Source: Microbacterium testaceum (GTDB taxonomy: Bacteria > Actinomycetota > Actinomycetes > Actinomycetales > Microbacteriaceae). Taken from it: DNA of 64,000 nt. Where the stretch lies: NCBI RefSeq assembly GCF_020781835.1, contig NZ_JAJGNJ010000014.1, positions 1-64,000 on the forward strand. The letters are read 5' to 3'. The notes beneath the pieces are model-generated. The model had not been told where the DNA came from, made no database searches, and saw only the letters and a list, made by a program, of their open reading frames with translations. The translations under genes and the position numbers were made by a program. Every line of letters begins with the position of its first letter. Position 1 is the first letter of the stretch. Positions 53,393 to 63,357 of this stretch are shown here, piece by piece.

Positions 53393-54343
53393 TCACCGCG
53401 GAATCAGGCGCGGAACGACGCGGACGAGCACGATCATCCCGATCAGCTCGACGACGGTCTGCGCGACGACGGCGGCGGATGCCGCGGCCAGCGGCTGGGG
53501 CAGGGCCAGGGCGAGCGGCAGGACGACGAGCGAATTCCGCGTGGAGCCGGAGAACACCGTCGCCCGCGCCGTTGCCGCATCCTGCCGGAAGAGCCGGGAG
53601 ACGACGACGCCCAGGAGCGGTGCGGCCACGAGGAAGGCGACGTACACGGGGAGCACCCCTAAGAGGGCACTCACATGGTCGCGGACCGTCCCGACGTGGG
53701 CCGCGACGATGACCGCGAGGGTGACGGCGAGGATCGGCACCATCGCGGCATCCATGCTGCGCTCGACCATTCGTGCGACCGCGACCCGGCGTCCCAGCGC
53801 CTGAGTGAGAGCGGCGAGTCCCATCGGCAGGACGACGAAGAGGCCGAACGCGCTCGTGAACGGGGCGATGTCGATACCGTCGATGACGTCGGGTCCGGCC
53901 ATGAGCCCGATGAAGACTGGCAGCAGCGCGAGTTGAACGAGCATGACCACGGGCGACACGGCCAGAAGCCGGGATGCCGCGCCGCCGGCGATCCGCGTGA
54001 AGACAACGACGTAGTCGATGCAGGGGGCGAGCAGGACGAGCAGGACGCCGACGAGGATCGCCCGATCGTGGGCGACGAAGCGGGAGAGCCCGAAGACCAG
54101 CGCCGGCACGAGTGCGAAGTTGAGGAGGAGGATCGCCGCGAGGAAGCGGACATCGCGCGCCGCGCGGCCGATCTCGACGAACGGCACCGCGAGAAACGTC
54201 GCGAACAGGAGCACGATCAGGGTCGGATTGACGAGCGCCGTGAAGACGGGAGTCGCGCTGGGCAGCAGGATTCCGACCGCGGCGCCCGCGAGAATCCCCG
54301 TCAGGTAGAGGGGGATCTGCCAGCGGTTCGCCCATGTGATCAT
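53393..54343 (-). CDS. ACR3/BASS-family transporter (arsenic-resistance-like)
   Basis: The 316-residue protein has about ten transmembrane segments. The conserved APCIDYVVVFTRIAGG motif and FSGSTRNSLVVLPLALALP near the end are typical of the ACR3 arsenite and bile-acid:sodium symporter superfamily. ACR3 proper has a Cys in ALAPCTxMV. The Cys is kept here (LAPCID), but no arsR or arsC gene lies nearby, so arsenite export is not proven. ATG 54343 with TAGGCT 7 nt upstream. Confidence 0.85.
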   Translation of the reverse strand: MITWANRWQIPLYLTGILAGAAVGILLPSATPVFTALVNPTLIVLLFATFLAVPFVEIGRAARDVRFLAAILLLNFALVPALVFGLSRFVAHDRAILVGVLLVLLAPCIDYVVVFTRIAGGAASRLLAVSPVVMLVQLALLPVFIGLMAGPDVIDGIDIAPFTSAFGLFVVLPMGLAALTQALGRRVAVARMVERSMDAAMVPILAVTLAVIVAAHVGTVRDHVSALLGVLPVYVAFLVAAPLLGVVVSRLFRQDAATARATVFSGSTRNSLVVLPLALALPQPLAAASAAVVAQTVVELIGMIVLVRVVPRLIPR

Positions 54344-54375
54344 CGACTCGAGCCTAGGGCGACCGCCAGTCGGTC

Positions 54376-54415
54376 GTCCGCGGGGCCGACGGCGTGGACC
54401 GCCGGCCCCGCGGAC
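54376..54415 (-). terminator. Terminator after the large surface-protein gene
   Basis: GTCCGCGGGGCCG (54376-54388) and CGGCCCCGCGGAC (54403-54415) form a perfect 13-bp stem with a 14-nt loop, starting directly behind the stop codon of the 54416-59479 gene. Confidence 0.8.
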
Positions 54416-57400
54416 TCATTTCACCGGGCTGGTGGCGGAGGATGTCAGCGAAGCGGGCACGTAGCCGGTCTGGGTCCCGCGGACCCTCACGGTGATCGCC
54501 TTGCCCACCTGTGCGGACGTCAGTCGAAACGTGCTTTTCGTCGCCCCGGCGATCGCCTGGCTCCCGGCGAACCAGGTGTAACCGAGCGTGGTGCCCGCCG
54601 TCCACGCGCCGGGATCCGCGGTCAGCGTCGACCCGACTTTCGGGCTGCCGATGATGCGCGGCTTCGTCGTCTGCAGGTCTTTCAGCTCGGTGAGCGTCAC
54701 GTTCGCCGTGGACGCCGCCCCGGCCTTGACGGTGACGGTCGTGGTGCCGCACGCCTCGCCGAAGTGGTCGCTCCGGGGAACCCCCGTCGGAAGGGAGGCG
54801 CACACGCGGTACGTGCCCGGCGGGAGGACGGCGGAGTACACGCCCGGGGCTCCGGTCGCGCTCGTCTCCGCGGACACGACCTCTTCACCCGAGGTGGTCT
54901 TCACCGACACGTGCGCGTTGCTGAGCCAGACGTTCCCGCCCGTCGCGAGAGATGCCTTCACCCGGCCGGTCAGCAAGCCTCCGGCCGACAGTTTGCTCGT
55001 GGGGACGGTGGCCACCGATCCTGCCGTCACCGCCACGGGTGTCGCGGCGCTGCGGGTCGCGGCGTTGTCGACCCACTCCGGGGCGTACGTCGAGTTCCTC
55101 GCGTCCGGCAGGGAGTAGCCGCTGCTGTAGGCACCGACCCGCACGCGGTACGACCCGCTCGACAGATCCGAGAAGTCGTACCGACCGCGCGAGTCGGTCA
55201 CTGTCTCCTCGACGAGCCCCTCATCGTTGTTGAGGACGATGTGTACCGGTGTTCCGACCACGGGCGCGCCGGTCGTGGCATCCAGGACGGTGCCCTTCAG
55301 ACGTGCGGGCGCCGCGAACGCCAGGTCCACCGTCTGAGACCCCGTGCGCGCAAGGATCTCCGCGCGCGCCGACGTCCCGGGCGAGTTGCTCGCGGTCACG
55401 GTGTATGCGTGACCGGCGGCGAGCGCGGAGGGGAATGAGTAGCGCCCGTCCGCTCCCGTGGTGACGCTCCTCGCGTCGACGATGCCGCCGGCGGCCGTTG
55501 TCTCCGTGACAGCGACGTACACGCCGGCAACCCCGACGCCGTCGGGACCGGTCACGGTGCCGACGAGGCTCGCCTTGCCCGGGACGACAGCGAGGTTTGC
55601 GCTCGCGGCGCCTCCGGCCGACACGGTCACCTTCCGCGCGGACGAGGCGCTCGTCCCGCCGTACCAGGCGGTGGGCGCCGACGGGCTCTGCACCCCCACG
55701 GTGTACGAACCTGCAGACAGTGCGGGGAACGTGTAGGTGAACGACGTCGGTCCCGTGCGCTTCACCGTGGTGGAGCGGATCGTGCCGTCGGCGGACGTCA
55801 CGAACACGGCGACGTTCGAGGCGGATGTGATGCCGGACACCGACCCGCTCAGGCTCCCCGCCGAGGCTGGGACATCCGTCACCGTCCCGATGTCGACAGT
55901 GGCACCCGCGCCCACCGTGATCCGCGGCGCCGACGCCGGATCGTCGGATGCGAAATCGTAGGTCGAGGAGACGAGCGCGTACACGCCGGGTGCGAGGCTC
56001 CCGAACGTGAAGGTCTGGCCGTCGGAGATCCATTGCGACCCGGTGCGCTCCCATGTCGCGCCGTTCGACTGCCACAGGCCCAGCGACAGACCCCCTTGCG
56101 ACGAGGTGCGGACGTCACCTGTGATCGCACCGGCACGGAGCACCGCGAGGTTCTTCTTCAGCGATGTCGTGCTCATCGTGAAGTAGTCGGACTCTGCCGC
56201 TGAGGACGCACCGAAGGCCCATGTCTGCGCGTACGCGGCATCGGCGGGACGGACCGCGAGCGTGTAGGAACCGGGCGGGACGTTGCGCAGCGCGTACGCG
56301 CCGCCCTTGCCGATGGTGGCCTGAATCCCGGCGGCGCCGGTCGACGAGTACAGCGTGACCGTACCGCTCGAGATCGCCGCGCCGGTGTCGGCCGCGGTGA
56401 TGACGCCGGTGATCGAGCGACCACCCAGGGCGATCTCGACGGTGGTGGTCCGACCGAGCGCCACGGATGAGAACGCCGCCGCGACGATCGAGCCGGCGCC
56501 GTTGGAGAACGTCAGCCCACCCCCCGTGAGGACACCGACGGCGACGTCTCCGGCGCGCAGCCCGACCACCCTGAACGCACCTGCCGCGTCCGTCCGGGAC
56601 GAGCCCACCTCGACACCGGCGCGGTTCATAACGCGTACGTCCGCTCCGCCCACGGCGACTCCGTCGGCGGAGCGTACGGTTCCCGCCACCGAGCCGCCCG
56701 TCGCAAGTTTGGTGACGAGGTTGCTGCGAACCTGGCCCGCGTCCACTGTCAGGCCGGTTGCCGTCGCCTGGTCCGTTGAGTCGTTCCACCACTCGGGCAG
56801 CAGCGCCGAACCCGACGGGGGAGTGAACTCGAGCGCATAGGTCGCCGGGCTCAGGCCGGTGAACGTGTACGCACCCGCACTGTCGGTGGTGACGGACGAG
56901 CCCCATCCCCACGTGCTGCCGGATCGTGGGTGTATCGTCACGCGCGCGTTCGACACGGGAGCACCGGCCGCGTCCCGTACGTAGCCCTTCACCACTCCGC
57001 CGCGGTCCAGAGTGACGTCCACATGGGACACGGACTGCGCGGCGGTCACCGTAAGCGAGTCCGCGGACCAGTAGTTGGCCTTGTCGGAATACCACTCCGA
57101 CAGCACGCCCGAGCTCGAGGGCGCTGAGAACTGGAGCCGATAAGACCCGGCGGGGAGTCCTCGCAGCGAGTAGGTGCCGTCTACCTGGATGCCGGTGGAC
57201 GCCACGTAGCTCATCTGCGGGCCGTACGCGGTGACCCGGTACTGCATCGAGTCGACGGAAACCCCAGCAGGAAGCGTCACACGCCCCGAAATTGTGCTTC
57301 CCGTGATCAAGCTCGCGTCGACGCCGCTCACGGTCTGGCCCGCACCGACTGCGACACGTGTCGCGTCGGCGTAGGTCGCCACATCGTTGTAGTACTCGTC

Positions 57401-59479
57401 GATCAGCCCCCATTCGTCGGGTGCCTGGAACGAGATGACGTACTCGCCGGGGAGAAGCCCCCGAAGCGCGTAGGTCCCGTCCGCGTTGACGGTGGTGCTC
57501 GACGAGGAGTAGGACCCTCCCGAGTTCGACGACGCGTAGACGGAGATGCGGCTGCCATTCGATCCCCGGGGTGTGCCGACGGGTACGGTCACGGTGCCGG
57601 TGATCGTGGCACCGACGGCGAACTGGGCGTCCACACCGGTCACGGCCTGTGCGCTGGCGAGGGTGATGCCGGTGGACGCCGACCATGTCGTGGCGTCGTC
57701 CCACCATTCCGAAAGCAGCGCGGAGCCGTACGGCGGCTGGAACCGGAGGTGGTACGTGCCCTCGCGCAATCCCGTGACGGCGTAAGACCCGTCGGCGCTG
57801 ACGGGAGTGGAGGACACCCAGTTGTGCTCGCTCGAGTACACCTGTACCGAGCCGCCGCTGACGGCGTAGCCCGCCGGAGCGGTGACCGTTCCCGAGATCG
57901 AGGCGCCCGCACCGAGGGTGGCGTCGATGCCGGTGCGTGTGCCTCCCGCCGACACGTCGATCGGAGTCGCCGAGGCGAAGTCCGCGGCGTCCTTCCACCA
58001 CTCGGGCAGGAGGACCGACGGCGAGTAGGCGGAAAAGCGGACGCGGAGGCTCCCGCCCGGCAGACCGCCGACGGAGTACGTCCCGTCGGATCGGACGTTG
58101 GTGTACCCCACCGTGCTCTGCGACGAGTCGTACACGTAGATCGAGACCTCGGAGGGCGAGGAGCCGGCCGGGACGGTGACGCGCCCTGAGATCGTGGCCC
58201 CGCGTGCGAGGGTCGGGTTCACGCCGGTGCGAGTCGCTCCTGCCGCGACGGTGACCGTCTTCGCGGAACCGAAGTTCGCGGCATCCTCGTACCACTCGTC
58301 GCGCAGGCCGCTGGAGGTGTCGGCGTCGATCTGCAGGCGGTAGTCGCCCGCGGGGAGACCCGCGAGGCGGTAGGTGCCGTCGCTCGCCGCATAGGTGTCG
58401 GCGACCCAGCGCTGGTTCGCGTGGTACACGGACACCCTGATCGTCCAACTACTGATCGTGACCCCCGTGGGCACGGACACGCGCCCGCTGATGACGGCGC
58501 CCTTGGCGAGCGTGACATCGGCTCCGGTGCGCTTCTCGCCGGCGGTGAGTGTGATGGCGTCGGCCGTCGAGAAATCCTTCTTGTCGTTGAACCATTCCGT
58601 GACGAGTCCGCTGCTGGAGCTGGAGCTGAACTGCAGGAAGACAGGGCCGGCGGGGAGCGACGAGACGGTGTAGGAGCCGTCTGCCGCGACAGCGGCCGAA
58701 CCGATCCAGCTCTGGGACTGGTCGTACGCCGACACGAAGACGCCGCTGACCCCGCCGGGCGTGCCCGCCGGCACGGTCACGACACCGGAGATGGATGCCG
58801 CCTTCGCCAGGGTCACGTTGACGCCGGTGCGATCGACCCCGGCGGCGAGCGTGATCGCGTCGGCGGCGTACCGGCTGGTCTTGTCGTTGTACCACTCGGC
58901 GAGCAGACCGGTGGAGGGGGCGACGTCGACGAACAGCACGTACCCTCCCGCCTTCAGCCCGCTCAGGGTGTACTTCCCGTTCGACGTCACGGTCGCGGCG
59001 GCCACCTCGGTCCAGAGGTCGTCCTTGCTGTACGCGCGCACCGTGATGCCGGTGGCGGGCAACGACGATCCGCTCGCGACGGAGATGAGCCCGGAGATCG
59101 ACATCGGCTGGGACGAACCGGTCGGGCTCGGAGTCGGGGTCGGGGTCTTCGTCGGGCTGACGGTGGGCTTCGGCGTCGGCGTGGCCGACGTGGTGGGCGA
59201 GGGTGTACGCGTCGGCGTGGCCGAGGTGGTCGGCGTCGGCGTCCGTGTCGTGGTCGGGCTGGGAGCGGGTGTGCTCGTCGGTCGCGGCGTGGCGGACGCG
59301 GTCTGTCCGGGCGCCGGGGATGCCGTGGGGCTGGCGGACACCGGTGTCGGTGTGGGCGTGGGCGTCGGCTGAGCCGCCGAGGCCGCGGGGGCTACGCCCA
59401 GCCCCAACGACAGCGTGAGCGCCAGCGCGACCGCACTGGAAATGTACCGGCGCGTACGCGCACCAAAGGACGTGGACAT
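54416..59479 (-). CDS. Secreted protein of ~15 carboxypeptidase-regulatory/CNA-B-like repeats
   Basis: This 1687-residue protein has a signal peptide ([20 protein letters not shown] ending ASA near residue 36), then about 90 residues of Thr-Pro/Ser-Pro repeat and about fifteen tandem domains of 85-105 residues. Each begins ISGxVTVPAG, has ADGTYxLxGLPAGxYRLxF in the middle, and in repeats 1-8 an LLxEWYxD motif. A C-terminal Ig-like cap ([16 protein letters not shown]) closes it. There is no LPxTG or membrane tail, so it is released or held non-covalently. GGGGGGAAC precedes the ATG at 59479. Likely an adhesive or glycan-binding filament; the ligand is unknown. Confidence 0.9.
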   Translation of the reverse strand: MSTSFGARTRRYISSAVALALTLSLGLGVAPAASAAQPTPTPTPTPVSASPTASPAPGQTASATPRPTSTPAPSPTTTRTPTPTTSATPTRTPSPTTSATPTPKPTVSPTKTPTPTPSPTGSSQPMSISGLISVASGSSLPATGITVRAYSKDDLWTEVAAATVTSNGKYTLSGLKAGGYVLFVDVAPSTGLLAEWYNDKTSRYAADAITLAAGVDRTGVNVTLAKAASISGVVTVPAGTPGGVSGVFVSAYDQSQSWIGSAAVAADGSYTVSSLPAGPVFLQFSSSSSSGLVTEWFNDKKDFSTADAITLTAGEKRTGADVTLAKGAVISGRVSVPTGVTISSWTIRVSVYHANQRWVADTYAASDGTYRLAGLPAGDYRLQIDADTSSGLRDEWYEDAANFGSAKTVTVAAGATRTGVNPTLARGATISGRVTVPAGSSPSEVSIYVYDSSQSTVGYTNVRSDGTYSVGGLPGGSLRVRFSAYSPSVLLPEWWKDAADFASATPIDVSAGGTRTGIDATLGAGASISGTVTAPAGYAVSGGSVQVYSSEHNWVSSTPVSADGSYAVTGLREGTYHLRFQPPYGSALLSEWWDDATTWSASTGITLASAQAVTGVDAQFAVGATITGTVTVPVGTPRGSNGSRISVYASSNSGGSYSSSSTTVNADGTYALRGLLPGEYVISFQAPDEWGLIDEYYNDVATYADATRVAVGAGQTVSGVDASLITGSTISGRVTLPAGVSVDSMQYRVTAYGPQMSYVASTGIQVDGTYSLRGLPAGSYRLQFSAPSSSGVLSEWYSDKANYWSADSLTVTAAQSVSHVDVTLDRGGVVKGYVRDAAGAPVSNARVTIHPRSGSTWGWGSSVTTDSAGAYTFTGLSPATYALEFTPPSGSALLPEWWNDSTDQATATGLTVDAGQVRSNLVTKLATGGSVAGTVRSADGVAVGGADVRVMNRAGVEVGSSRTDAAGAFRVVGLRAGDVAVGVLTGGGLTFSNGAGSIVAAAFSSVALGRTTTVEIALGGRSITGVITAADTGAAISSGTVTLYSSTGAAGIQATIGKGGAYALRNVPPGSYTLAVRPADAAYAQTWAFGASSAAESDYFTMSTTSLKKNLAVLRAGAITGDVRTSSQGGLSLGLWQSNGATWERTGSQWISDGQTFTFGSLAPGVYALVSSTYDFASDDPASAPRITVGAGATVDIGTVTDVPASAGSLSGSVSGITSASNVAVFVTSADGTIRSTTVKRTGPTSFTYTFPALSAGSYTVGVQSPSAPTAWYGGTSASSARKVTVSAGGAASANLAVVPGKASLVGTVTGPDGVGVAGVYVAVTETTAAGGIVDARSVTTGADGRYSFPSALAAGHAYTVTASNSPGTSARAEILARTGSQTVDLAFAAPARLKGTVLDATTGAPVVGTPVHIVLNNDEGLVEETVTDSRGRYDFSDLSSGSYRVRVGAYSSGYSLPDARNSTYAPEWVDNAATRSAATPVAVTAGSVATVPTSKLSAGGLLTGRVKASLATGGNVWLSNAHVSVKTTSGEEVVSAETSATGAPGVYSAVLPPGTYRVCASLPTGVPRSDHFGEACGTTTVTVKAGAASTANVTLTELKDLQTTKPRIIGSPKVGSTLTADPGAWTAGTTLGYTWFAGSQAIAGATKSTFRLTSAQVGKAITVRVRGTQTGYVPASLTSSATSPVK

Positions 59480-59677
59480 GTTCCCCCCATAAACGGTGCA
59501 CGCCGAGCTCGCAGCACCCCTGCGGCGAGCAATTCGTGGCCTCGGGCGACCACGCGCTATTCCTACCACACCGTGTTCGCCTCGCGGGGACGGATGAACG
59601 CCGAGGGTCACCCGCACGGGACGTCGGCAAGATCGGGATGCCGATCAACCCCCTCGCGATGGGGCGCGCCTCGCGTC

Positions 59678-59683
59678 TAGCGT
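59678..59683 (+). promoter_or_regulatory. Leaderless -10
   Basis: TAGCGT lies 6 nt before the ATG at 59690. The rest of 59480-59677 is the divergent promoter region and shows no other clear motif. Confidence 0.45.
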
Positions 59684-59689
59684 GCGACC

Positions 59690-60064
59690 ATGCACATCGA
59701 AACGCTCCAGCCCGGTGAGATCTTCGTCTTCGGCTCCAACGCCTCAGGTGCGCACGGCGGGGGCGCGGCGCGGTTCGCGCACGACCGCTTCGGTGCGATC
59801 TGGGGACAGTCCGAGGGGCTGCAGGGACAGTCCTACGGCATCGACACGATGTCCGGACTCACGGTGTTCGAGGAGCACGCGCGGCGCTTCATCGCTTTCG
59901 CGGCCGAGCATCCCGAACTGCGGTTCCTCGTCACCGAGGTGGGCTGCGGCATCGCCGGGTATCGGCCGCAGCAGGTGGCCGGATTCTTCGCGGATGCCGG
60001 GGAGAACGTGGCGCTGCCGGAATCATTTCGGGCGGTGCTCGGGGAAGACCCAGCGCTCAGCTGA
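59690..60064 (+). CDS. Conserved protein resembling a phage-associated (A1S_2505-like) family
   Basis: The 124-residue cytosolic protein contains GEIFVFGSNASGAHGGGAARFA, GLQGQSYGIDTMSG and LVTEVGCGIAGYRPQQV. The FGSNxxGxHGxGAA and TxxGCGIAG pattern occurs in a small family found both in phages and in chromosomes. The Gly-rich loops recall macro-domain or nucleotide-binding proteins, but no activity is known. TAGCGT is 6 nt before the ATG. Confidence 0.7.
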   Translation: MHIETLQPGEIFVFGSNASGAHGGGAARFAHDRFGAIWGQSEGLQGQSYGIDTMSGLTVFEEHARRFIAFAAEHPELRFLVTEVGCGIAGYRPQQVAGFFADAGENVALPESFRAVLGEDPALS

Positions 60065-60073
60065 GAGTCGATG

Positions 60074-60147
60074 TGGAGGGGATGACGGGAATCGAACCCG
60101 CACCATCAGTTTGGAAGACTGAGGCTCTACCATTGAGCTACATCCCC
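60074..60147 (-). tRNA. tRNA-Gly (anticodon TCC)
   Basis: Cloverleaf from 60147: GGGGATG acceptor, TAGCTCAATGGTAGAGC D-arm, anticodon loop CTTCCAA with TCC, T-arm TGCGGGTTCGATTCCCGTC, CATCCCC, discriminator T and encoded CCA. A TAGAGT -10 candidate lies at 60178 to 60173. Confidence 0.96.
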
Positions 60148-60343
60148 GCGGCGGCGAACCGCAGCGTCGACCACTCTACTTCACGCCGGGCCGTCCGACG
60201 AACACGGCGGTGACCACAACGGGGGCTGCGTTCAGAGCCGGGCGATCGGGGCCGGATCGGCCTGTCCTCGCGGCATGACCTGTTCTCGAGTCGCGCCGCG
60301 GCATCCGCGAAGCTTCTCGATCGGCGCTCACACCTCCATCGAC

Positions 60344-60349
60344 TAGACT
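60344..60349 (+). promoter_or_regulatory. -10 element of tRNA-Pro
   Basis: TAGACT lies 40 nt before the tRNA. The gap 60148-60389 otherwise holds only the two divergent tRNA promoters. Confidence 0.4.
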
Positions 60350-60389
60350 TCCAGGGGTCGTTTCGTCGAACGCGTCTTGCGCGTCGCCC

Positions 60390-60463
60390 CGGGGCGTAGC
60401 TCAGCTTGGTAGAGCGCCCGCTTTGGGAGCGGGAGGCCGCAGGTTCAAATCCTGTCGCCCCGA
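60390..60463 (+). tRNA. tRNA-Pro (anticodon TGG)
   Basis: CGGGGCG acceptor, AGCTCAGCTTGGTAGAGC D-arm, anticodon loop TTTGGGA with TGG, T-arm GCAGGTTCAAATCCTGT, CGCCCCG and discriminator A. CCA is not encoded. It lies 75 bp before the trigger factor gene on the same strand. Confidence 0.96.
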
Positions 60464-60537
60464 CGCAAACGGCCCCACAGACCACAGGCCTAGCCGGCCC
60501 CCGCGTGCGCGCGGGCCACACGAGGAGAACACACCGC

Positions 60538-61995
60538 ATGGTCAACAGCACCGTCGAGAAGCTCAGCCCGACCCGGGTCAAGCTCCACATCACGGTCTCG
60601 CCCGAAGAGCTCAAGCCGAGCATCGCCCACGCCTACGAGCACATCGCTCAGGACGTGCAGATCCCCGGCTTCCGCAAGGGCAAGGTGCCCGCGCCGATCA
60701 TCGACCAGCGCATCGGCCGCGGCGCCGTCATCGAGCACGCCGTCAACGAGGGTCTCGACGGGTTCTACCGCCAGGCCGTCGAGGACCAGGAGCTGCGTGT
60801 CATCGGCCGCCCCAGCGCCGAGATCGTCGAGCTGCCCGAGCTCAAGGACTACTCGGGTGACCTGGTCGTCGACGTCGAGGTCGACGTTCGTCCGGAGTTC
60901 GATCTGCCCGCCTACGACACGATCACCGTGACCGTCGACGCCGTCGAGACCGACGACGCGGCCGTGGATGCCGAGCTCGACCGCCTGCGCGCCCGATTCG
61001 GCACTCTCGTGACCGTGGACCGTCCCGCCGCGAAGGGCGACTTCGTCGAGCTCGATCTGGTCGCCACGATCGACGGCGCCGAGATCGACCGCGCCGAGGG
61101 CGTGTCGTACGAGGTCGGCTCCGGCGAGCTGCTCGAGGGCATCGACGAGGCCATCGACTCGCTCACGGCCGACGAGCAGACCACTTTCCGCTCCAAGCTC
61201 GTCGGCGGCGACCACGCCGGCGAAGAGGCCGAGGTCTCGGTCACCATCACCGCCGTCAAGGAGCGCGAGCTCCCCGAGGCCGACGACGACTTCGCCCAGA
61301 TGGCATCCGAGTTCGACACCCTCGAGGAGCTGCGCGCGTCGCTCGCCGAGCGCGTGTCCGAGCAGTCCGTCTTCACGCAGGGCGCGGCCGCGCGCGACAA
61401 GTTCGTCGAGGCGCTGCTCGAGGCCGTCGAGATCCCCGTCCCGCCGCAGCTCATCGAGGACGAGGTGCACAACCACCTCGAGGGCGAGAACCGCCTCGAC
61501 GACGACGTGCACCGCGCCGAGGTCACCGAGGCCAGCGAGAAGCAGTTCCGCACCCAGATGGTCCTCGACAAGATCGCCGAAGATGCCGACGTCCAGGTGT
61601 CGCAGGACGAGCTGACGCAGTACCTCATCCAGTCGGCCGCGCAGTACGGCATGGCCCCGCAGGACTTCGTCAACGCGTTGCAGCAGGGCAACCAGCTGCC
61701 CGCCATGGTCGGCGAGGTCGCCCGCAACAAGGCGCTCGCGATCGCCCTGGGCAAGGTGACCGTCGTCGACACCAACGGCAAGCCCGTCGACCTGACCGGC
61801 TTCGTCGCCGTCGAGGGTGAAGAGCCCACCGACGCCGAGGACGAGGTCGTCGAAGAGGCGCAGGAGATCGCCGACGCCGCCGCCGACGCGGACGCCGTCG
61901 TCGAGGCGGAAGAGGCCCCCGTCGAGGAGGCCCCCAAAAAGGCTCCCGCCAAGAAGCGCGCTCCGGCCAAGAAGAAGGCCGCCGACAGCGAGTAA
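60538..61995 (+). CDS. tig: Trigger factor (ribosome-associated chaperone, PPIase)
   Basis: The 485-residue chaperone has the ribosome-binding tail region [19 protein letters not shown] (signature G-F-R-x-G-x-x-P), a central FKBP-like PPIase domain at about 150-245, and C-terminal helical arms. The last 50 residues are an extra acidic then Lys/Ala/Pro-rich tail ([19 protein letters not shown]) not present in E. coli. CGAGGAG lies 9 nt before the ATG. The order tig, clpP1, clpP2 is standard and clpX is expected next, outside the window. Confidence 0.96.
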   Translation: MVNSTVEKLSPTRVKLHITVSPEELKPSIAHAYEHIAQDVQIPGFRKGKVPAPIIDQRIGRGAVIEHAVNEGLDGFYRQAVEDQELRVIGRPSAEIVELPELKDYSGDLVVDVEVDVRPEFDLPAYDTITVTVDAVETDDAAVDAELDRLRARFGTLVTVDRPAAKGDFVELDLVATIDGAEIDRAEGVSYEVGSGELLEGIDEAIDSLTADEQTTFRSKLVGGDHAGEEAEVSVTITAVKERELPEADDDFAQMASEFDTLEELRASLAERVSEQSVFTQGAAARDKFVEALLEAVEIPVPPQLIEDEVHNHLEGENRLDDDVHRAEVTEASEKQFRTQMVLDKIAEDADVQVSQDELTQYLIQSAAQYGMAPQDFVNALQQGNQLPAMVGEVARNKALAIALGKVTVVDTNGKPVDLTGFVAVEGEEPTDAEDEVVEEAQEIADAAADADAVVEAEEAPVEEAPKKAPAKKRAPAKKKAADSE

Positions 61996-62014
61996 CACTC
62001 GCACGTCGTGCAGA

Positions 62015-62046
62015 CAGGGGGTGGATGCCACGGCATCCATCCCCTG
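62015..62046 (+). terminator. Terminator after tig
   Basis: CAGGGGGTGGATGCC (62015-62029) pairs with GGCATCCATCCCCTG (62032-62046), with one G:T, so in RNA a loop of a few bases must open from GGATGCC-AC-GGCATCC. TTCC follows. The stem again carries the over-used heptamer on both arms. Confidence 0.75.
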
Positions 62047-62176
62047 TTCCTGTCACCGCCTCGTTAGCTGACTGTCCACGACACGCCGGATGACGACCGA
62101 CCGATACGGCGTGTCTTGGACACTCGACGGGGTTCGCGGCCGGAAGGCGCCGCTCACGACGCAGGGAAGAACGTAC

Positions 62177-62665
62177 ATGGACGACTGGCAGGACCGCGTC
62201 GACGCGGTGTGGGATGACACGACGTTGACCGAGCAACAGCTCATCGAACGGATCGACGTCCTCGCGAGCGAACGACCCGACGACGACGCTGTCGCTCTCT
62301 TCGAACGCGCGGGCGCTCGCGACTCCGCAGGGCTCGAGGGAGAGGCTGAGGTGCTCTACCGCCGGGCGTTGGAGATCGGGCTCGACGATCACCGTCGCAC
62401 CCGTGCGACGATCCAGCTCGCGAGCACGATCCGCAATCTCGGCAAGGTCGACGAGGCTCTCACACTGCTCCGCGGCGAGTACGAGCGCGAGCCACGGGGA
62501 CCGCTCCACGACGCGGTGGCGGCGTTCTACGCCCTCGCACTCGTCTCGTCGGGGGACGCCGAGCGGGCGGCCTCCATCGCGCTCCAGGCGCTCGCTCCGC
62601 ACCTGCCGCGCTACACCCGCTCCGTGACCGGATACGCGCGCGAGATCGCCGACGGACACGCCTGA
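62177..62665 (+). CDS. Tetratricopeptide-repeat protein
   Basis: The 162-residue all-helical protein (MDDWQDRVDAVWDDTTLTEQQ) has TPR-like repeats such as EAEVLYRRALEIGLDDHRR and ATIQLASTIRNLGKVDEALTLL. ATG 62177 has GGAAG upstream; an earlier ATG at 62090 lacks support. It is a likely interaction scaffold between trigger factor and clpP1, with unknown partner. Confidence 0.8.
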   Translation: MDDWQDRVDAVWDDTTLTEQQLIERIDVLASERPDDDAVALFERAGARDSAGLEGEAEVLYRRALEIGLDDHRRTRATIQLASTIRNLGKVDEALTLLRGEYEREPRGPLHDAVAAFYALALVSSGDAERAASIALQALAPHLPRYTRSVTGYAREIADGHA

Positions 62666-62708
62666 TCCGCCCGCGGCGAACACGGCGACCCGGCCTGAAC
62701 CGCGCCGG

Positions 62709-62714
62709 TAGATT
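62709..62714 (+). promoter_or_regulatory. -10 element of clpP1P2
   Basis: TAGATT lies 29 nt before the ATG, leaving a leader with AGAGGAG. No ClgR or heat-shock operator was recognised next to it. Confidence 0.4.
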
Positions 62715-62743
62715 CGTTGCAGATCACCGGAAGAGGAGCACCA

Positions 62744-63328
62744 ATGCCCGAACCCCTTATGGCAACGAGCGTCTTCGACAGGCTGCTGAAGGACCGCATC
62801 ATCTGGCTCGGTTCGGAGGTGCGTGACGAGAACGCCAACGAGATCTGCGCCAAGATCCTGCTGCTCGCCGCAGAGGACTCGCAGAAGGACATCTACCTCT
62901 ACATCAACTCGCCCGGCGGCTCGATCACGGCCGGCATGGCGATCTACGACACGATGCAGTTCGTGCCGAACGACATCGTCACGGTCGGTATCGGCATGGC
63001 CGCGTCCATGGGTCAGCTGCTGCTCACCAGCGGCACCAAGGGCAAGCGCTACATCACCCCGAACGCTCGCGTGCTGCTGCACCAGCCGCACGGTGGCTTC
63101 GGCGGCACGGCGAGCGACATCCAGACGCAGGCGCAGCTCATCCTCGACATGAAGAAGCGTCTCGCCGAGATCACCGCCGCCCAGACCGGCAAGAGCGTCG
63201 AGCAGATCAACGCCGACGGTGACCGCGACCGCTGGTTCACCGCCGACGAGGCCCTCGAGTACGGCTTCGTCGACCACATCCGCGAGCACGCGACCGACGT
63301 CGCCGGCGGCGGCGGGACCGCGGCCTGA
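62744..63328 (+). CDS. clpP1: ATP-dependent Clp protease proteolytic subunit 1
   Basis: The 194-residue serine peptidase has the catalytic Ser in [17 protein letters not shown], His in HQPHGGFGG and Asp in the late [21 protein letters not shown] region. In actinobacteria ClpP1 and ClpP2 form a mixed 14-mer driven by ClpX or ClpC. GGAGGAGC-type SD (AGAGGAG) precedes ATG 62744. clpP2 starts 29 bp later. Confidence 0.95.
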   Translation: MPEPLMATSVFDRLLKDRIIWLGSEVRDENANEICAKILLLAAEDSQKDIYLYINSPGGSITAGMAIYDTMQFVPNDIVTVGIGMAASMGQLLLTSGTKGKRYITPNARVLLHQPHGGFGGTASDIQTQAQLILDMKKRLAEITAAQTGKSVEQINADGDRDRWFTADEALEYGFVDHIREHATDVAGGGGTAA

Positions 63329-63357
63329 GGCCGAGGGCGAGAGGAAAGGACACCGCA

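Noticed and set aside
53393-54343. Arsenic-resistance operon
   Set aside because: Only the transporter is present. No arsR, arsC or arsenite methylase gene lies nearby, so the name is kept at family level.
54416-59479. CRISPR-like or DNA tandem repeat array
   Set aside because: The periodicity is at protein-domain level (about 85-105 residues) with divergent DNA. There are no short identical repeats with spacers here or anywhere in the window.
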